Shown: piece by piece, positions 1 through 6,942 of the stretch
How the letters are laid out: each line of letters opens with the position of its first letter
Numbering within the stretch: the stretch's first letter is position 1
Origin: J061 sp003695725 [NCBI: Candidatus Schekmanbacteria bacterium]
GTDB lineage: Bacteria; Schekmanbacteria; GWA2-38-11
Assembly (NCBI GenBank): GCA_003695725.1
Contig: RFHX01000111.1
Location: forward strand, 1 to 6,942
Direction of reading: 5' to 3'
Length of the DNA stretch: 6,942 bases
Notes under the pieces: model-generated
What the model was told of the DNA's origin: nothing
The model's input: only the letters and a program-made list of their open reading frames with translations
The model's database searches: none
Translations under genes and position numbers: made by a program

Positions 1-101
1 CGCGTTATCGCACTCGTCAACGTCGTCTTACCATGATCTATATGTCCTATCGTACCTATGTTTACATGCGGCTTCGAACGATCAAATTTCTCCTTCGCCA
101 T
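1..101 (-). CDS. tuf: Elongation factor Tu, N-terminal fragment (runs off the window)
   Basis: EF-Tu is the cytoplasmic GTPase that carries aminoacyl-tRNA to the ribosomal A site. Only 33 full codons are visible, starting [20 protein letters not shown]. They contain the P-loop (G1 motif) GHIDHGKTT at residues 19-27, followed by LTSAIT, which is diagnostic for EF-Tu. The start is set by the family N-terminus and by a GGAGG 8 nt upstream. The gene lies 58 nt after fusA, its usual place as the last gene of the str operon. Codon use is odd: all five Thr codons are ACG, both Ala codons are GCG and the only Pro codon is CCG, whereas the neighbouring genes prefer A- or T-ending codons. The identity is secure; the rest of the gene lies beyond base 1, so its completeness cannot be judged. 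Confidence 0.97.
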   Translation of the reverse strand, partial: MAKEKFDRSKPHVNIGTIGHIDHGKTTLTSAIT

Positions 102-109
102 CTCTTATT

Positions 110-114
110 CCTCC
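110..114 (-). promoter_or_regulatory. Ribosome-binding site of tuf
   Basis: A GGAGG Shine-Dalgarno sequence lies 8 nt before the tuf ATG, in an otherwise A/T-rich spacer. It is the strongest such match in the window, as expected for a very highly expressed protein, and it confirms the chosen tuf start. Confidence 0.9.
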
Positions 115-159
115 ATAATTATTTATTTTATTATTTTCAGCATTGTATTATTAAAAAAG

Positions 160-2256
160 CTAAATAGCCCTTTGCAGACCGCCTACCTTTGAAATAAGAG
201 ATTCAGAAATATTTTGCGGAACCTCTTTATAAAAAGCAAATTGCATCGTATATGTTGCACGCCCTTGTGTCTTTGACCTCAATGCAGTTGCATATCCAAA
301 CATCTCTGCAAGCGGAACTTGCGCTTTTATGACCTGTGACCCTGCTCTTGGCTCCATTCCGAGAATTTCACCTCTTCTTGAATTTAAATCACCAATAACA
401 TCACCCACATATTCATCTGGAAGCACAACCTCAACAGCCATCACCGGTTCAAGAAGGACAGGCTTGCATTTATTAAATACTTCCTTGAAAGCCATAGAAG
501 CAGCAATTTTGAAAGCCATTTCTGATGAATCAACTTCATGATATGAACCATCGAGCAAAACAGCTTTAACATCTATTACGGGATAGCCTGCAAGAATGCC
601 GCATTCCATTGCTTCTTTTATTCCATTTTGAACTGCTGGAATATATTCCTTAGGGATTACACCACCCACAATCTGGCTCTCAAACTCAAAACCTGAACCT
701 GGTTTCAATGGTTCAAGCCGAATTTTTACATGACCATATTGGCCTCTTCCACCGCTTTGTCTCACATATCTTGCCTCTCCCTCTCCGGCTTTCTTTATTG
801 TTTCCTTATATGAAACATTTGGCTTTCCTACATTTGCACCAACATTAAACTCTCTCAATAATCTGTCTGTAACAATCTCCAGATGAAGTTCGCCCATTCC
901 CGAAATTATTGTTTGTCCAGTTTCATCATTTCTGGAAACCTTGAAAGAAGGATCTTCCTGCATAAGTTTAGTAAGAGAAAGAGCAAGCTTTTCTTCATCT
1001 GCTTTTGTTTTAGGCTCAATTGCCACTGAGATAACGGGCTCTGGAAATTTAATCGACTCAAGCAAAACAGGATGATTTTCATCACAAAGAGTATCACCCG
1101 TAAATGTATGTTTTAGTCCTACTGCCGCTACTATATCGCCTGCATAGACTTCGCTAATTTCTTCCCTTTTATTTGCATGCATCTTTAGAAGCCGTCCGAT
1201 TCTCTCCTTTTTACCTTTAGATGAATTTAAAATTTGCGCACCTGACTTTAAACTTCCCGAATAAACTCTGAAAAAAGTAAGCTGTCCAACATATGGATCA
1301 GTCATTATCTTAAATGCAAGCGCTGTAAATGGTTTATTGTCGTCTGCGAAGATTTCTGTCGAACCGTTGCCATTCATTGGAACCGATTTAAAAGGCGGTA
1401 TATCTATTGGAGAAGGAAGATAATCGACAACTGCATCAAGTAATGGTTGAACTCCTTTGTTCTTAAATGCTGAACCACACAATACAGGAGTAATTTTATT
1501 CTCGACAGTAAGCCTTCTTATGACTTTTTTAAATTCCTCTTCCGAGGGGTCTATACCCTCAACATATTTTTCCATTATGCCGTCATCAAACTCGCCCAAT
1601 ATTTCAACAAGTTTTTCTCTTGCTTCAGCAATTGCTTCCTCACTTCCCTTCGGTACTTCATCAACGATATTCATTTCAAGGCCGAGTTTTTCTTCATCAA
1701 AATAAATCGATTTCATAGTGATTAGATCAAATACCCCTTCAAAGTTCTCTTCTGTGCCGATAGGATATTGTAAAAGAAGCGGTTTGGATTTTAGCCTTTC
1801 CTTTATCATTTTAAGGCATCTAAAAAGGTCAGCTCCGCTTCTATCCATTTTATTTACAAAAGCAATTCTCGGTACTCTATACTTATCTGCTTGCCTCCAC
1901 ACGGTTTCTGACTGAGGCTCAACGCCTCCAACGGCACAGAATACTGCAACAACTCCGTCAAGCACTCTCAAAGACCTTTCTACTTCAACGGTAAAATCGA
2001 CATGGCCCGGCGTATCGATGATATTGATTCTGTGGTTCTTCCAAAAACAGGTAGTTGCCGCTGAAGTAATCGTTATACCTCTTTCCTGTTCCTGCTCCAT
2101 CCAATCCATCGTAGCTGAGCCCTCATGGACTTCACCCATTCTGTAAAGAATACCGGTATAATATAGTATCCGCTCAGTCGTAGTTGTCTTACCGGCATCT
2201 ATATGTGCCATTATTCCTATATTACGTATCTTTTCTAAGGGAACAATTCTTGCCAT
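160..2256 (-). CDS. fusA: Elongation factor G (EF-G), translocation GTPase
   Basis: EF-G is the cytoplasmic GTPase that moves tRNAs and mRNA through the ribosome after peptide bond formation and works with the recycling factor to split ribosomes. The 698 residues match the usual length (about 690-705). The GTPase motifs are all intact: G1 AHIDAGKTT (17-25), switch I/G2 ending in RGITIT (59-64), G3 DTPGH (81-85), G4 NKMD (135-138) and G5 GSAFKN (261-266). Beta-barrel domain II follows (about 300-400). [10 protein letters not shown] lies in domain [15 protein letters not shown] in domain IV, and the alpha/beta domain V ends the protein at GLQRAI. No key residue is missing, so this looks like the canonical EF-G rather than a divergent paralogue. 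The start lies 6 nt after the rpsG stop, with its ribosome-binding site inside rpsG, which suggests translational coupling. The stop is TAG. Confidence 0.98.
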   Translation of the reverse strand: MARIVPLEKIRNIGIMAHIDAGKTTTTERILYYTGILYRMGEVHEGSATMDWMEQEQERGITITSAATTCFWKNHRINIIDTPGHVDFTVEVERSLRVLDGVVAVFCAVGGVEPQSETVWRQADKYRVPRIAFVNKMDRSGADLFRCLKMIKERLKSKPLLLQYPIGTEENFEGVFDLITMKSIYFDEEKLGLEMNIVDEVPKGSEEAIAEAREKLVEILGEFDDGIMEKYVEGIDPSEEEFKKVIRRLTVENKITPVLCGSAFKNKGVQPLLDAVVDYLPSPIDIPPFKSVPMNGNGSTEIFADDNKPFTALAFKIMTDPYVGQLTFFRVYSGSLKSGAQILNSSKGKKERIGRLLKMHANKREEISEVYAGDIVAAVGLKHTFTGDTLCDENHPVLLESIKFPEPVISVAIEPKTKADEEKLALSLTKLMQEDPSFKVSRNDETGQTIISGMGELHLEIVTDRLLREFNVGANVGKPNVSYKETIKKAGEGEARYVRQSGGRGQYGHVKIRLEPLKPGSGFEFESQIVGGVIPKEYIPAVQNGIKEAMECGILAGYPVIDVKAVLLDGSYHEVDSSEMAFKIAASMAFKEVFNKCKPVLLEPVMAVEVVLPDEYVGDVIGDLNSRRGEILGMEPRAGSQVIKAQVPLAEMFGYATALRSKTQGRATYTMQFAFYKEVPQNISESLISKVGGLQRAI

Positions 2257-2262
2257 TGTCGA

Positions 2263-2757
<495 letters not shown>

Positions 2758-3132
2758 CTATTTCGACTCTCTTTTAACACCGTATTTAGATCTTCCCTTC
2801 TTCCTATTGGAAACTCCTGCTGTATCCAAAGCACCACGAATAACATGATATCTCACACCTGGAAGGTCTTTAACTCTTCCGCCTCTTATCAATACAATAG
2901 AATGTTCCTGCAAATTATGTCCTTCACCCGGAATATAACAGGTAACCTCGTAGCCATTGGTAAGTCTGACTCTTGCCACCTTCCTTAACGCAGAATTTGG
3001 TTTCTTGGGTGTAGTTGTATAAACTCTCAAGCATACACCTCTTCTTTGTGGACAATTTGAAAGAGCAGGAGAATCAGATTTTTCCTTAATCTTTTTTCGT
3101 CCTTTTCTTATAAGTTGATTCAAAGTTGGCAT
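2758..3132 (-). CDS. rpsL: 30S ribosomal protein S12
   Basis: S12 sits at the decoding centre of the 30S subunit, controls accuracy of tRNA selection and is the classical streptomycin target. Its 124 residues equal the E. coli length. The highly conserved core is present: [34 protein letters not shown] (27-60), [10 protein letters not shown] (69-78) and [14 protein letters not shown] (83-96), with the C-terminal [10 protein letters not shown]. Lys43 and Lys88 (Lys42 and Lys87 in numbering without Met) are the wild-type residues, so the sequence carries no common streptomycin-resistance change. Asp89, the residue methylthiolated by RimO in E. coli, is conserved. It is the first gene of the str group, 105 nt after rpoC, and is preceded by AGAAAGG. 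The stop is TAG. Confidence 0.98.
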   Translation of the reverse strand: MPTLNQLIRKGRKKIKEKSDSPALSNCPQRRGVCLRVYTTTPKKPNSALRKVARVRLTNGYEVTCYIPGEGHNLQEHSIVLIRGGRVKDLPGVRYHVIRGALDTAGVSNRKKGRSKYGVKRESK

Positions 3133-3138
3133 AAAAAA

Positions 3139-3145
3139 CCTTTCT
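3139..3145 (-). promoter_or_regulatory. Ribosome-binding site of rpsL
   Basis: AGAAAGG lies 6 nt (six T) before the rpsL ATG. It is a moderate Shine-Dalgarno match that agrees with the conserved S12 N-terminus [11 protein letters not shown]. Confidence 0.7.
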
Positions 3146-3188
3146 GGTTAAGGGTTAATGTTTTAAGTTAAATTCAGACCTTACTTCC

Positions 3189-3248
3189 AAAAAATTGCTT
3201 GAAAGACTGCATTCTTTAGCTATGAAAAGTCTTTTTGTCAAGCAATTT
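3189..3248 (-). terminator. Terminator- or attenuator-like hairpin across the rpoC stop codon
   Basis: Read on the minus strand, AAATTGCTTGA (3248-3238) pairs perfectly with TCAAGCAATTT (3202-3192). The helix continues with AAGACT (3233-3228) against AGTCTT (3208-3203) after a 4-nt bulge CAAA on the 5' side. This gives 17 base pairs in all, closing a 19-nt loop. The 3' arm runs into six T residues (3194-3189), the layout of a Rho-independent terminator. The 5' arm uses the last rpoC codons and the TGA stop. The stem is AT-rich and its final A-T pairs involve part of the T tract, so termination may be partial. It could limit read-through from rpoBC into the ribosomal protein genes, or mark the rpoC mRNA 3' end. 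Confidence 0.55.
3213..3241 (-). promoter_or_regulatory. Candidate promoter for the rpsL-rpsG-fusA-tuf genes
   Basis: A perfect -35 hexamer TTGACA (3241-3236) overlaps the rpoC stop codon. Exactly 17 nt downstream is TAAAGA (3218-3213), a weak -10 match (3 of 6 to TATAAT and lacking the final T). Transcription would start near 3206, giving an rpsL leader of about 75 nt. The -35 box and spacing are good and the -10 is poor, so this is a candidate only. No better pair was found in the rest of the rpoC-rpsL gap. Confidence 0.33.
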
Positions 3249-6200
3249 CTTCATCTAATGCAATTTTTACTTTCCTGTATGCATCGAGTCCTGTGCCTGC
3301 AGGAATCAGTTTCCCCATTATTACATTCTCTTTAAGCCCTGTGAGCTTGTCCACTTTGCCGTTTATAGCGGCTTCCGTAAGGATTCTCGTTGTTTCCTGA
3401 AAGGATGCCGCTGAAACAAAGCTTGTCGTAGATAAAGCCGCTTTCGTAATTCCAAGAAGGACAGGCTCCCAGTCTGCTGGCTTTTTCTTTTCACTTCTCA
3501 GCTTTTTGTTCACTTCTTCAACTTCGATTTTATCAACCTGCTGTCCTACGATATATTCTGAATCACCGGGGTCTTTTATTTTAACCTTTTTAAGCATCTG
3601 CCGCACTATTACTTCAATGTGCTTATCATTGATGTTAACACCCTGCAAGCGATATACTTCCTGCACTTGAGCTACCAAAAACTTCTGAAGTTCATGAGGT
3701 CCTTGAACCTTCAAAATATCATGGGGATTGGGCAAACCATCGACAAGTGCTTCTCCAGCTTTTATGAATTCTCCATCCTGTACAAGAATGTGCTTTCCTC
3801 GAGGAATCAAATACTCTTTTGCCTTACCTTTCTCAGGCCTTATAATTACCCTTCTCTGCCCTTTGACCATCTCTCGGGGAAGTTCAACAATTCCGTCAAT
3901 TTCACTTATTATTGCCTGCTCTTTTGGCTTTCTTGCCTCAAAAAGTTCATCTACACGAGGAAGACCTACAGTCATATCCTTTGTTTTTGTAGTCTCTCTC
4001 GGAATCTTTGCAATGATGTCGCCATGTTTAATGTAATCTCCTTCTTCAACTTCAATATATGCACCTGTCGGTAACTGATATCTTGCAACAGTTTTATTAT
4101 TCTCATCTTTGATTGATATACGGGGCTCTTTGCTTTCATCCTTATAGTCGACAACGTCTCTCATTGTATGGGCAGTAATTTCATCAACTTCCTGCTTGAT
4201 TGTTTGGCCTTCAATAATATCACCAAATTTTACTTTCCCATTTTTCTCTGAGATAATTACCTTGTTATGAGGATCCCATTCAAAAAGAATTTGTCCTGCT
4301 TCAACATCGTCACCGTCTTTAACTTTCATATGTGCACCATATTCAACTGGATAATTCCTCACCCTATTGTTGCCTTCATCTACAACTACAACTCCTTTCC
4401 TGCTTACAACAACTTCTTTGCCTTCCCTATTTTGATAAGTTTTAATATTCTTCAACTTTACCTTACCAGCGTTTTTTGCTTTTCTGCTTGACAAAGTACT
4501 TGCGCCGCTAACAGCTCCTCCAATGTGGAATGTTCTCATTGTCAACTGCGTTCCGGGTTCACCAATTGATTGTGCGGCAATTATACCTATTGGATCGCCA
4601 ATCTTAATACTCTCACCTGTAGCGAGATCCCTGCCGTAACATTTTACACAAGTCCCCTGTTTGGAATCACATGTTAAGATCGAACGAATCTTAACTCTGT
4701 CAATACCTGCATCTTCAATCAATTCCACTACTTCTTCATTTATCTCCTCATTGGCTTTTACTATTATTTCACCTGTTGTTGGATCTTTGATATCTTCCAA
4801 AGATGTTCTTCCAAGTATTCGATCCGATAACGGTTCAATAATTTCACCGCCCTCCATTAAGGCTTCTACTTCAATTCCGTCTATTGTTCCGCAGTCCTCT
4901 TCAGTAACCACCAAATCTTGAGCAACATCGACAAGCCTTCTTGTCAAATACCCTGAGTTGGCAGTTTTCAAAGCCGTATCTGCAAGTCCCTTTCTTGCTC
5001 CATGTGTGGAAATAAAATACTCTAAAACAGACAATCCTTCCTTGAAGTTCGATTGAATTGGCGTTTCAATAATCTCACCTGACGGCTTTGCCATCAAACC
5101 TCTCATTCCAGCAAGCTGACGTATCTGATTAGCGCTTCCGCGAGCTCCTGAATCCAACATCATATAAACCGGATTGAACTGCTCATTCGTAGCACTTTCG
5201 TCCTTTTTAAGTTTTTCATCTTCTTCCTGCAATTCCTTCAGGAGTTCTTCTGCCACACGGTCTGTTGTCTGCGACCATGTATCAACAACCTTGTTATAAC
5301 GCTCACCAGCTGTAATTATTCCTTCTTTGTACTCTTTATCGATTTTTACTACCTCATTAACAGCGCTCTCCAAGAGCTTTTGCTTTTGGCGAGGAATTTT
5401 TAAATCTGCAATTGAAAATGAAATTCCTGCCTTTGTGGCAAATGAGAATCCGAGCTCTTTAAGCTTGTCCAAAAAGACAACTGTCCTTCTCAATCCCACC
5501 GTCCTAAAGCACTTTTCAACAAGCTCGACAATATTTTTCTTTTTCATCTCCTTATCAACATATTCAAAGGGAATTTCAGAAGGCAAAATATCTGCCAACA
5601 AGAATCTACCGACTACAGATGAAACAGTATGCCCATTAACCTTTGTCTTCACAATGGCATGAATATCAACCTCACCCATATCATACGCCATTTTAAGCTC
5701 ATCGATGGAGGAAAATGCCATACCTTCTCCCTTTACCCCCTTCTTCTCCTTGCTCATATAATAAAGTCCCAAAACCATATCTTGGCTTGGTACGGCAAGA
5801 GGGTTCCCATGGGCAGGAGAAAGAATGTTCTGTGATGCCATCATCAAAACTCTTGCTTCCAACTGCGCTTCATTTGAAAGTGGCAGATGCACAGCCATTT
5901 GGTCTCCATCAAAGTCAGCATTATATGCAGCGCAAACAAGAGGATGAATGCTTATTGCTTTCCCTTCTGTCAAAACAGGGTCAAAGGCTTGTATCCCGAG
6001 TCTATGAAGGGTTGGAGCTCTGTTTAACAAAACGGGATGTTCCTTTATCACTTCATCAAGGATATCCCACACTTCCGGTTTCAGCCGTTCAACTTTCTTC
6101 TTTGCAGTTTTTATATTCCCCACAAGCCCTTTTTTCTCAAGCTTGTGATAAATGAAAGGTTTAAACAATTCAAGTGCCATCATTTTAGGAATTCCGCACT

Positions 6201-6942
6201 GATTGAGCTTCAACTCTGGGCCAACCACAATAACCGATCTTGCAGAATAATCGACGCGCTTACCAAGAAGATTTTGTCTAAAACGCCCCTGCTTTCCTTT
6301 CAACATATCACTTAGGGATTTAAGAGGCCTTTTATTCTGCCCCTTCAATGCACGGCCTCGTTTGCTATTGTCAAAGAGAGCATCCACTGCTTCCTGAAGC
6401 ATCCTTTTCTCATTTCTTATTATTACTTCAGGCGCCTCAAGCTCTCTCAATCTTTTCAAACGATTATTCCTATTTATAACACGCCTGTACAAATCATTAA
6501 GGTCTGAGGTTGCAAACCTTCCTCCCTGTAAAGGGACTAATGGCCTCAAATCTGGTGGAATTACTGGAATGACATCAAGAATCATCCATTCAGGCTTATT
6601 TCCGGATTTTCTAAAAGCTTCTACAATTTTGAGCCTTTTAAGTATAGTTCTTTTAGTTTGAACAGATTTTACAGTCTTGAATTGCGTTCGCAGTTCCTTT
6701 GCAAGTTCTTCAAGGTCAATCTGCATAAGCATCTTTTTGATTGCTTCTGCTCCTATGCCTGCCTCAAAATTCTCAGGCGGAGTGCAGCATTGCTGCCTAT
6801 ATTCTTCAACAGTTATGCCATGTTCCTTTATATGCTCTTCTATGAAATTACCATGAAGCTGCATCTCAAAACCGCACAATTGACATACCTCATAACCGGC
6901 TTCATTTATCCATCTGCCTTCCATTATAAGGTTATAGCGTTC
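3238..6942 (-). CDS. rpoC: RNA polymerase beta' subunit, missing the N-terminus (window edge)
   Basis: Beta' is the catalytic clamp subunit of RNA polymerase. The frame is open to the window edge (1234 codons to base 6942). The ATG at 6924 is internal, since ERYNLI is encoded upstream of it; by comparison with E. coli about 140 residues, including the first zinc-binding domain, lie outside. Numbering from that Met, the Mg2+-binding loop [12 protein letters not shown] is at 335-346 (Asp337, 339, 341). The bridge helix region runs from [15 protein letters not shown] to LTRRL (636-664). The second zinc site is Cys678, Cys752, Cys759 and Cys762. The trigger loop core TMRTFHIGG is at 795-803. A long insertion (about 804-980), comparable to E. 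coli SI3, precedes [19 protein letters not shown]. The C-terminus has [16 protein letters not shown] and [16 protein letters not shown]. Everything is canonical except a zinc-finger-like insertion near residues 5-36. Confidence 0.97.
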   Translation of the reverse strand, partial: ERYNLIMEGRWINEAGYEVCQLCGFEMQLHGNFIEEHIKEHGITVEEYRQQCCTPPENFEAGIGAEAIKKMLMQIDLEELAKELRTQFKTVKSVQTKRTILKRLKIVEAFRKSGNKPEWMILDVIPVIPPDLRPLVPLQGGRFATSDLNDLYRRVINRNNRLKRLRELEAPEVIIRNEKRMLQEAVDALFDNSKRGRALKGQNKRPLKSLSDMLKGKQGRFRQNLLGKRVDYSARSVIVVGPELKLNQCGIPKMMALELFKPFIYHKLEKKGLVGNIKTAKKKVERLKPEVWDILDEVIKEHPVLLNRAPTLHRLGIQAFDPVLTEGKAISIHPLVCAAYNADFDGDQMAVHLPLSNEAQLEARVLMMASQNILSPAHGNPLAVPSQDMVLGLYYMSKEKKGVKGEGMAFSSIDELKMAYDMGEVDIHAIVKTKVNGHTVSSVVGRFLLADILPSEIPFEYVDKEMKKKNIVELVEKCFRTVGLRRTVVFLDKLKELGFSFATKAGISFSIADLKIPRQKQKLLESAVNEVVKIDKEYKEGIITAGERYNKVVDTWSQTTDRVAEELLKELQEEDEKLKKDESATNEQFNPVYMMLDSGARGSANQIRQLAGMRGLMAKPSGEIIETPIQSNFKEGLSVLEYFISTHGARKGLADTALKTANSGYLTRRLVDVAQDLVVTEEDCGTIDGIEVEALMEGGEIIEPLSDRILGRTSLEDIKDPTTGEIIVKANEEINEEVVELIEDAGIDRVKIRSILTCDSKQGTCVKCYGRDLATGESIKIGDPIGIIAAQSIGEPGTQLTMRTFHIGGAVSGASTLSSRKAKNAGKVKLKNIKTYQNREGKEVVVSRKGVVVVDEGNNRVRNYPVEYGAHMKVKDGDDVEAGQILFEWDPHNKVIISEKNGKVKFGDIIEGQTIKQEVDEITAHTMRDVVDYKDESKEPRISIKDENNKTVARYQLPTGAYIEVEEGDYIKHGDIIAKIPRETTKTKDMTVGLPRVDELFEARKPKEQAIISEIDGIVELPREMVKGQRRVIIRPEKGKAKEYLIPRGKHILVQDGEFIKAGEALVDGLPNPHDILKVQGPHELQKFLVAQVQEVYRLQGVNINDKHIEVIVRQMLKKVKIKDPGDSEYIVGQQVDKIEVEEVNKKLRSEKKKPADWEPVLLGITKAALSTTSFVSAASFQETTRILTEAAINGKVDKLTGLKENVIMGKLIPAGTGLDAYRKVKIALDEEIA
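6796..6894 (-). other. C2H2-like zinc-finger insertion within beta' (rpoC)
   Basis: Inside the rpoC frame, counting from the Met at 6924, residues 11-43 contain Cys14-x2-Cys17, His24, then His31-x3-His35, followed by GITVEEYR. The spacing C-x2-C-x13-H-x3-H is close to a classical C2H2 finger, and the part [13 protein letters not shown] resembles the end of Ros/MucR-type bacterial zinc fingers. In E. coli beta' the matching stretch from ESYVVIEGG to LTEEQY has only a short linker; here about 22 residues are extra. The flanks (ERYNLIMEG before, [10 protein letters not shown] after) align with normal beta', so this is an in-frame insertion or expansion, not a frameshift. Zinc binding and function are inferred. 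The site is in the N-terminal clamp part of beta', in the same general region as the large insertion of Thermus beta'. Confidence 0.6.

Noticed and set aside
142-147. TACAAT as a -10 box for a separate tuf promoter
   Set aside because: It matches the -10 consensus 5 of 6, but no -35-like hexamer lies 16-18 nt upstream (GGGCTA is found there) and there is no extended -10 TG. AT-rich spacers give such matches by chance.
153-173. Hairpin plus T tract at the fusA stop codon as a terminator before tuf
   Set aside because: The 8-bp stem has two G-T pairs and only two G-C pairs, and it uses up the T residues in its own stem, so no free T tract follows. It is too weak to call.
3137-3149. Small hairpin AACC-AGAAA-GGTT overlapping the rpsL ribosome-binding site
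   Set aside because: A 4-bp stem is too weak to hide the site, and such repeats are common by chance in this composition.
3619-4074. Plus-strand open frame of 151 codons opposite rpoC
   Set aside because: It lies wholly antisense to the well-conserved C-terminal part of beta', has no recognisable domain, and has the Phe/Ser/Leu-rich make-up expected from the complement of an AT-rich gene.
5715-6155. Plus-strand open frame of 146 codons opposite the rpoC catalytic region
   Set aside because: It is antisense to the [12 protein letters not shown] region, whose constrained sequence keeps the opposite strand open by chance. No family resemblance was seen.
6922-6924. ATG at 6924 as a true start of rpoC
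   Set aside because: The frame stays open to the window edge (ERYNLI upstream) and ERYNLIMEG aligns with ESYVVIEGG of E. coli beta'. The real start is outside the window.

Overview
This is a stretch of the bacterial rpoBC/str gene cluster, read entirely on the minus strand. In transcription order (right to left) it carries rpoC (5' end outside the window), rpsL, rpsG, fusA and the first 33 codons of tuf. All four stop codons seen (TGA, TAG, TAA, TAG) fit the standard bacterial code. The base composition is AT-rich. The beta' subunit has the long insertion between the trigger loop and the C-terminal part that is seen in Proteobacteria and many other diderm phyla but not in Firmicutes. Together with the rpoC-rpsL-rpsG-fusA-tuf order, this suggests a diderm, deltaproteobacterium-like or candidate-phylum organism. 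The phylum cannot be fixed by eye.

Layout: 1-101 start of tuf (EF-Tu); 102-159 short AT-rich spacer with the tuf ribosome-binding site; 160-2256 fusA (EF-G); 2263-2736 rpsG (S7); 2758-3132 rpsL (S12); 3133-3237 the only sizeable intergenic gap, holding a terminator-like hairpin and a candidate promoter; 3238-6942 rpoC (beta'). No gap exceeds 300 bases, and no RNA gene, mobile element or CRISPR array is visible.

The products make up core gene expression machinery: beta' is the catalytic half of RNA polymerase, S12 and S7 are 30S proteins of the decoding centre and head, EF-G drives translocation and EF-Tu delivers aminoacyl-tRNA. rpsL, rpsG, fusA and tuf are tightly packed (21, 6 and 58 nt apart), and the fusA ribosome-binding site lies inside the last two sense codons of rpsG.

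Most of the window is ordinary housekeeping DNA. Three points stand out: (1) a C2H2-like zinc finger of about 20 extra residues in the N-terminal clamp part of beta', where E. coli beta' has a short linker; (2) a long imperfect inverted repeat with a T tract at the rpoC stop codon, with a possible promoter inside it; (3) a sharp change to G-ending, CpG-rich codons at the start of tuf compared with its operon partners. No new multi-gene system is present.
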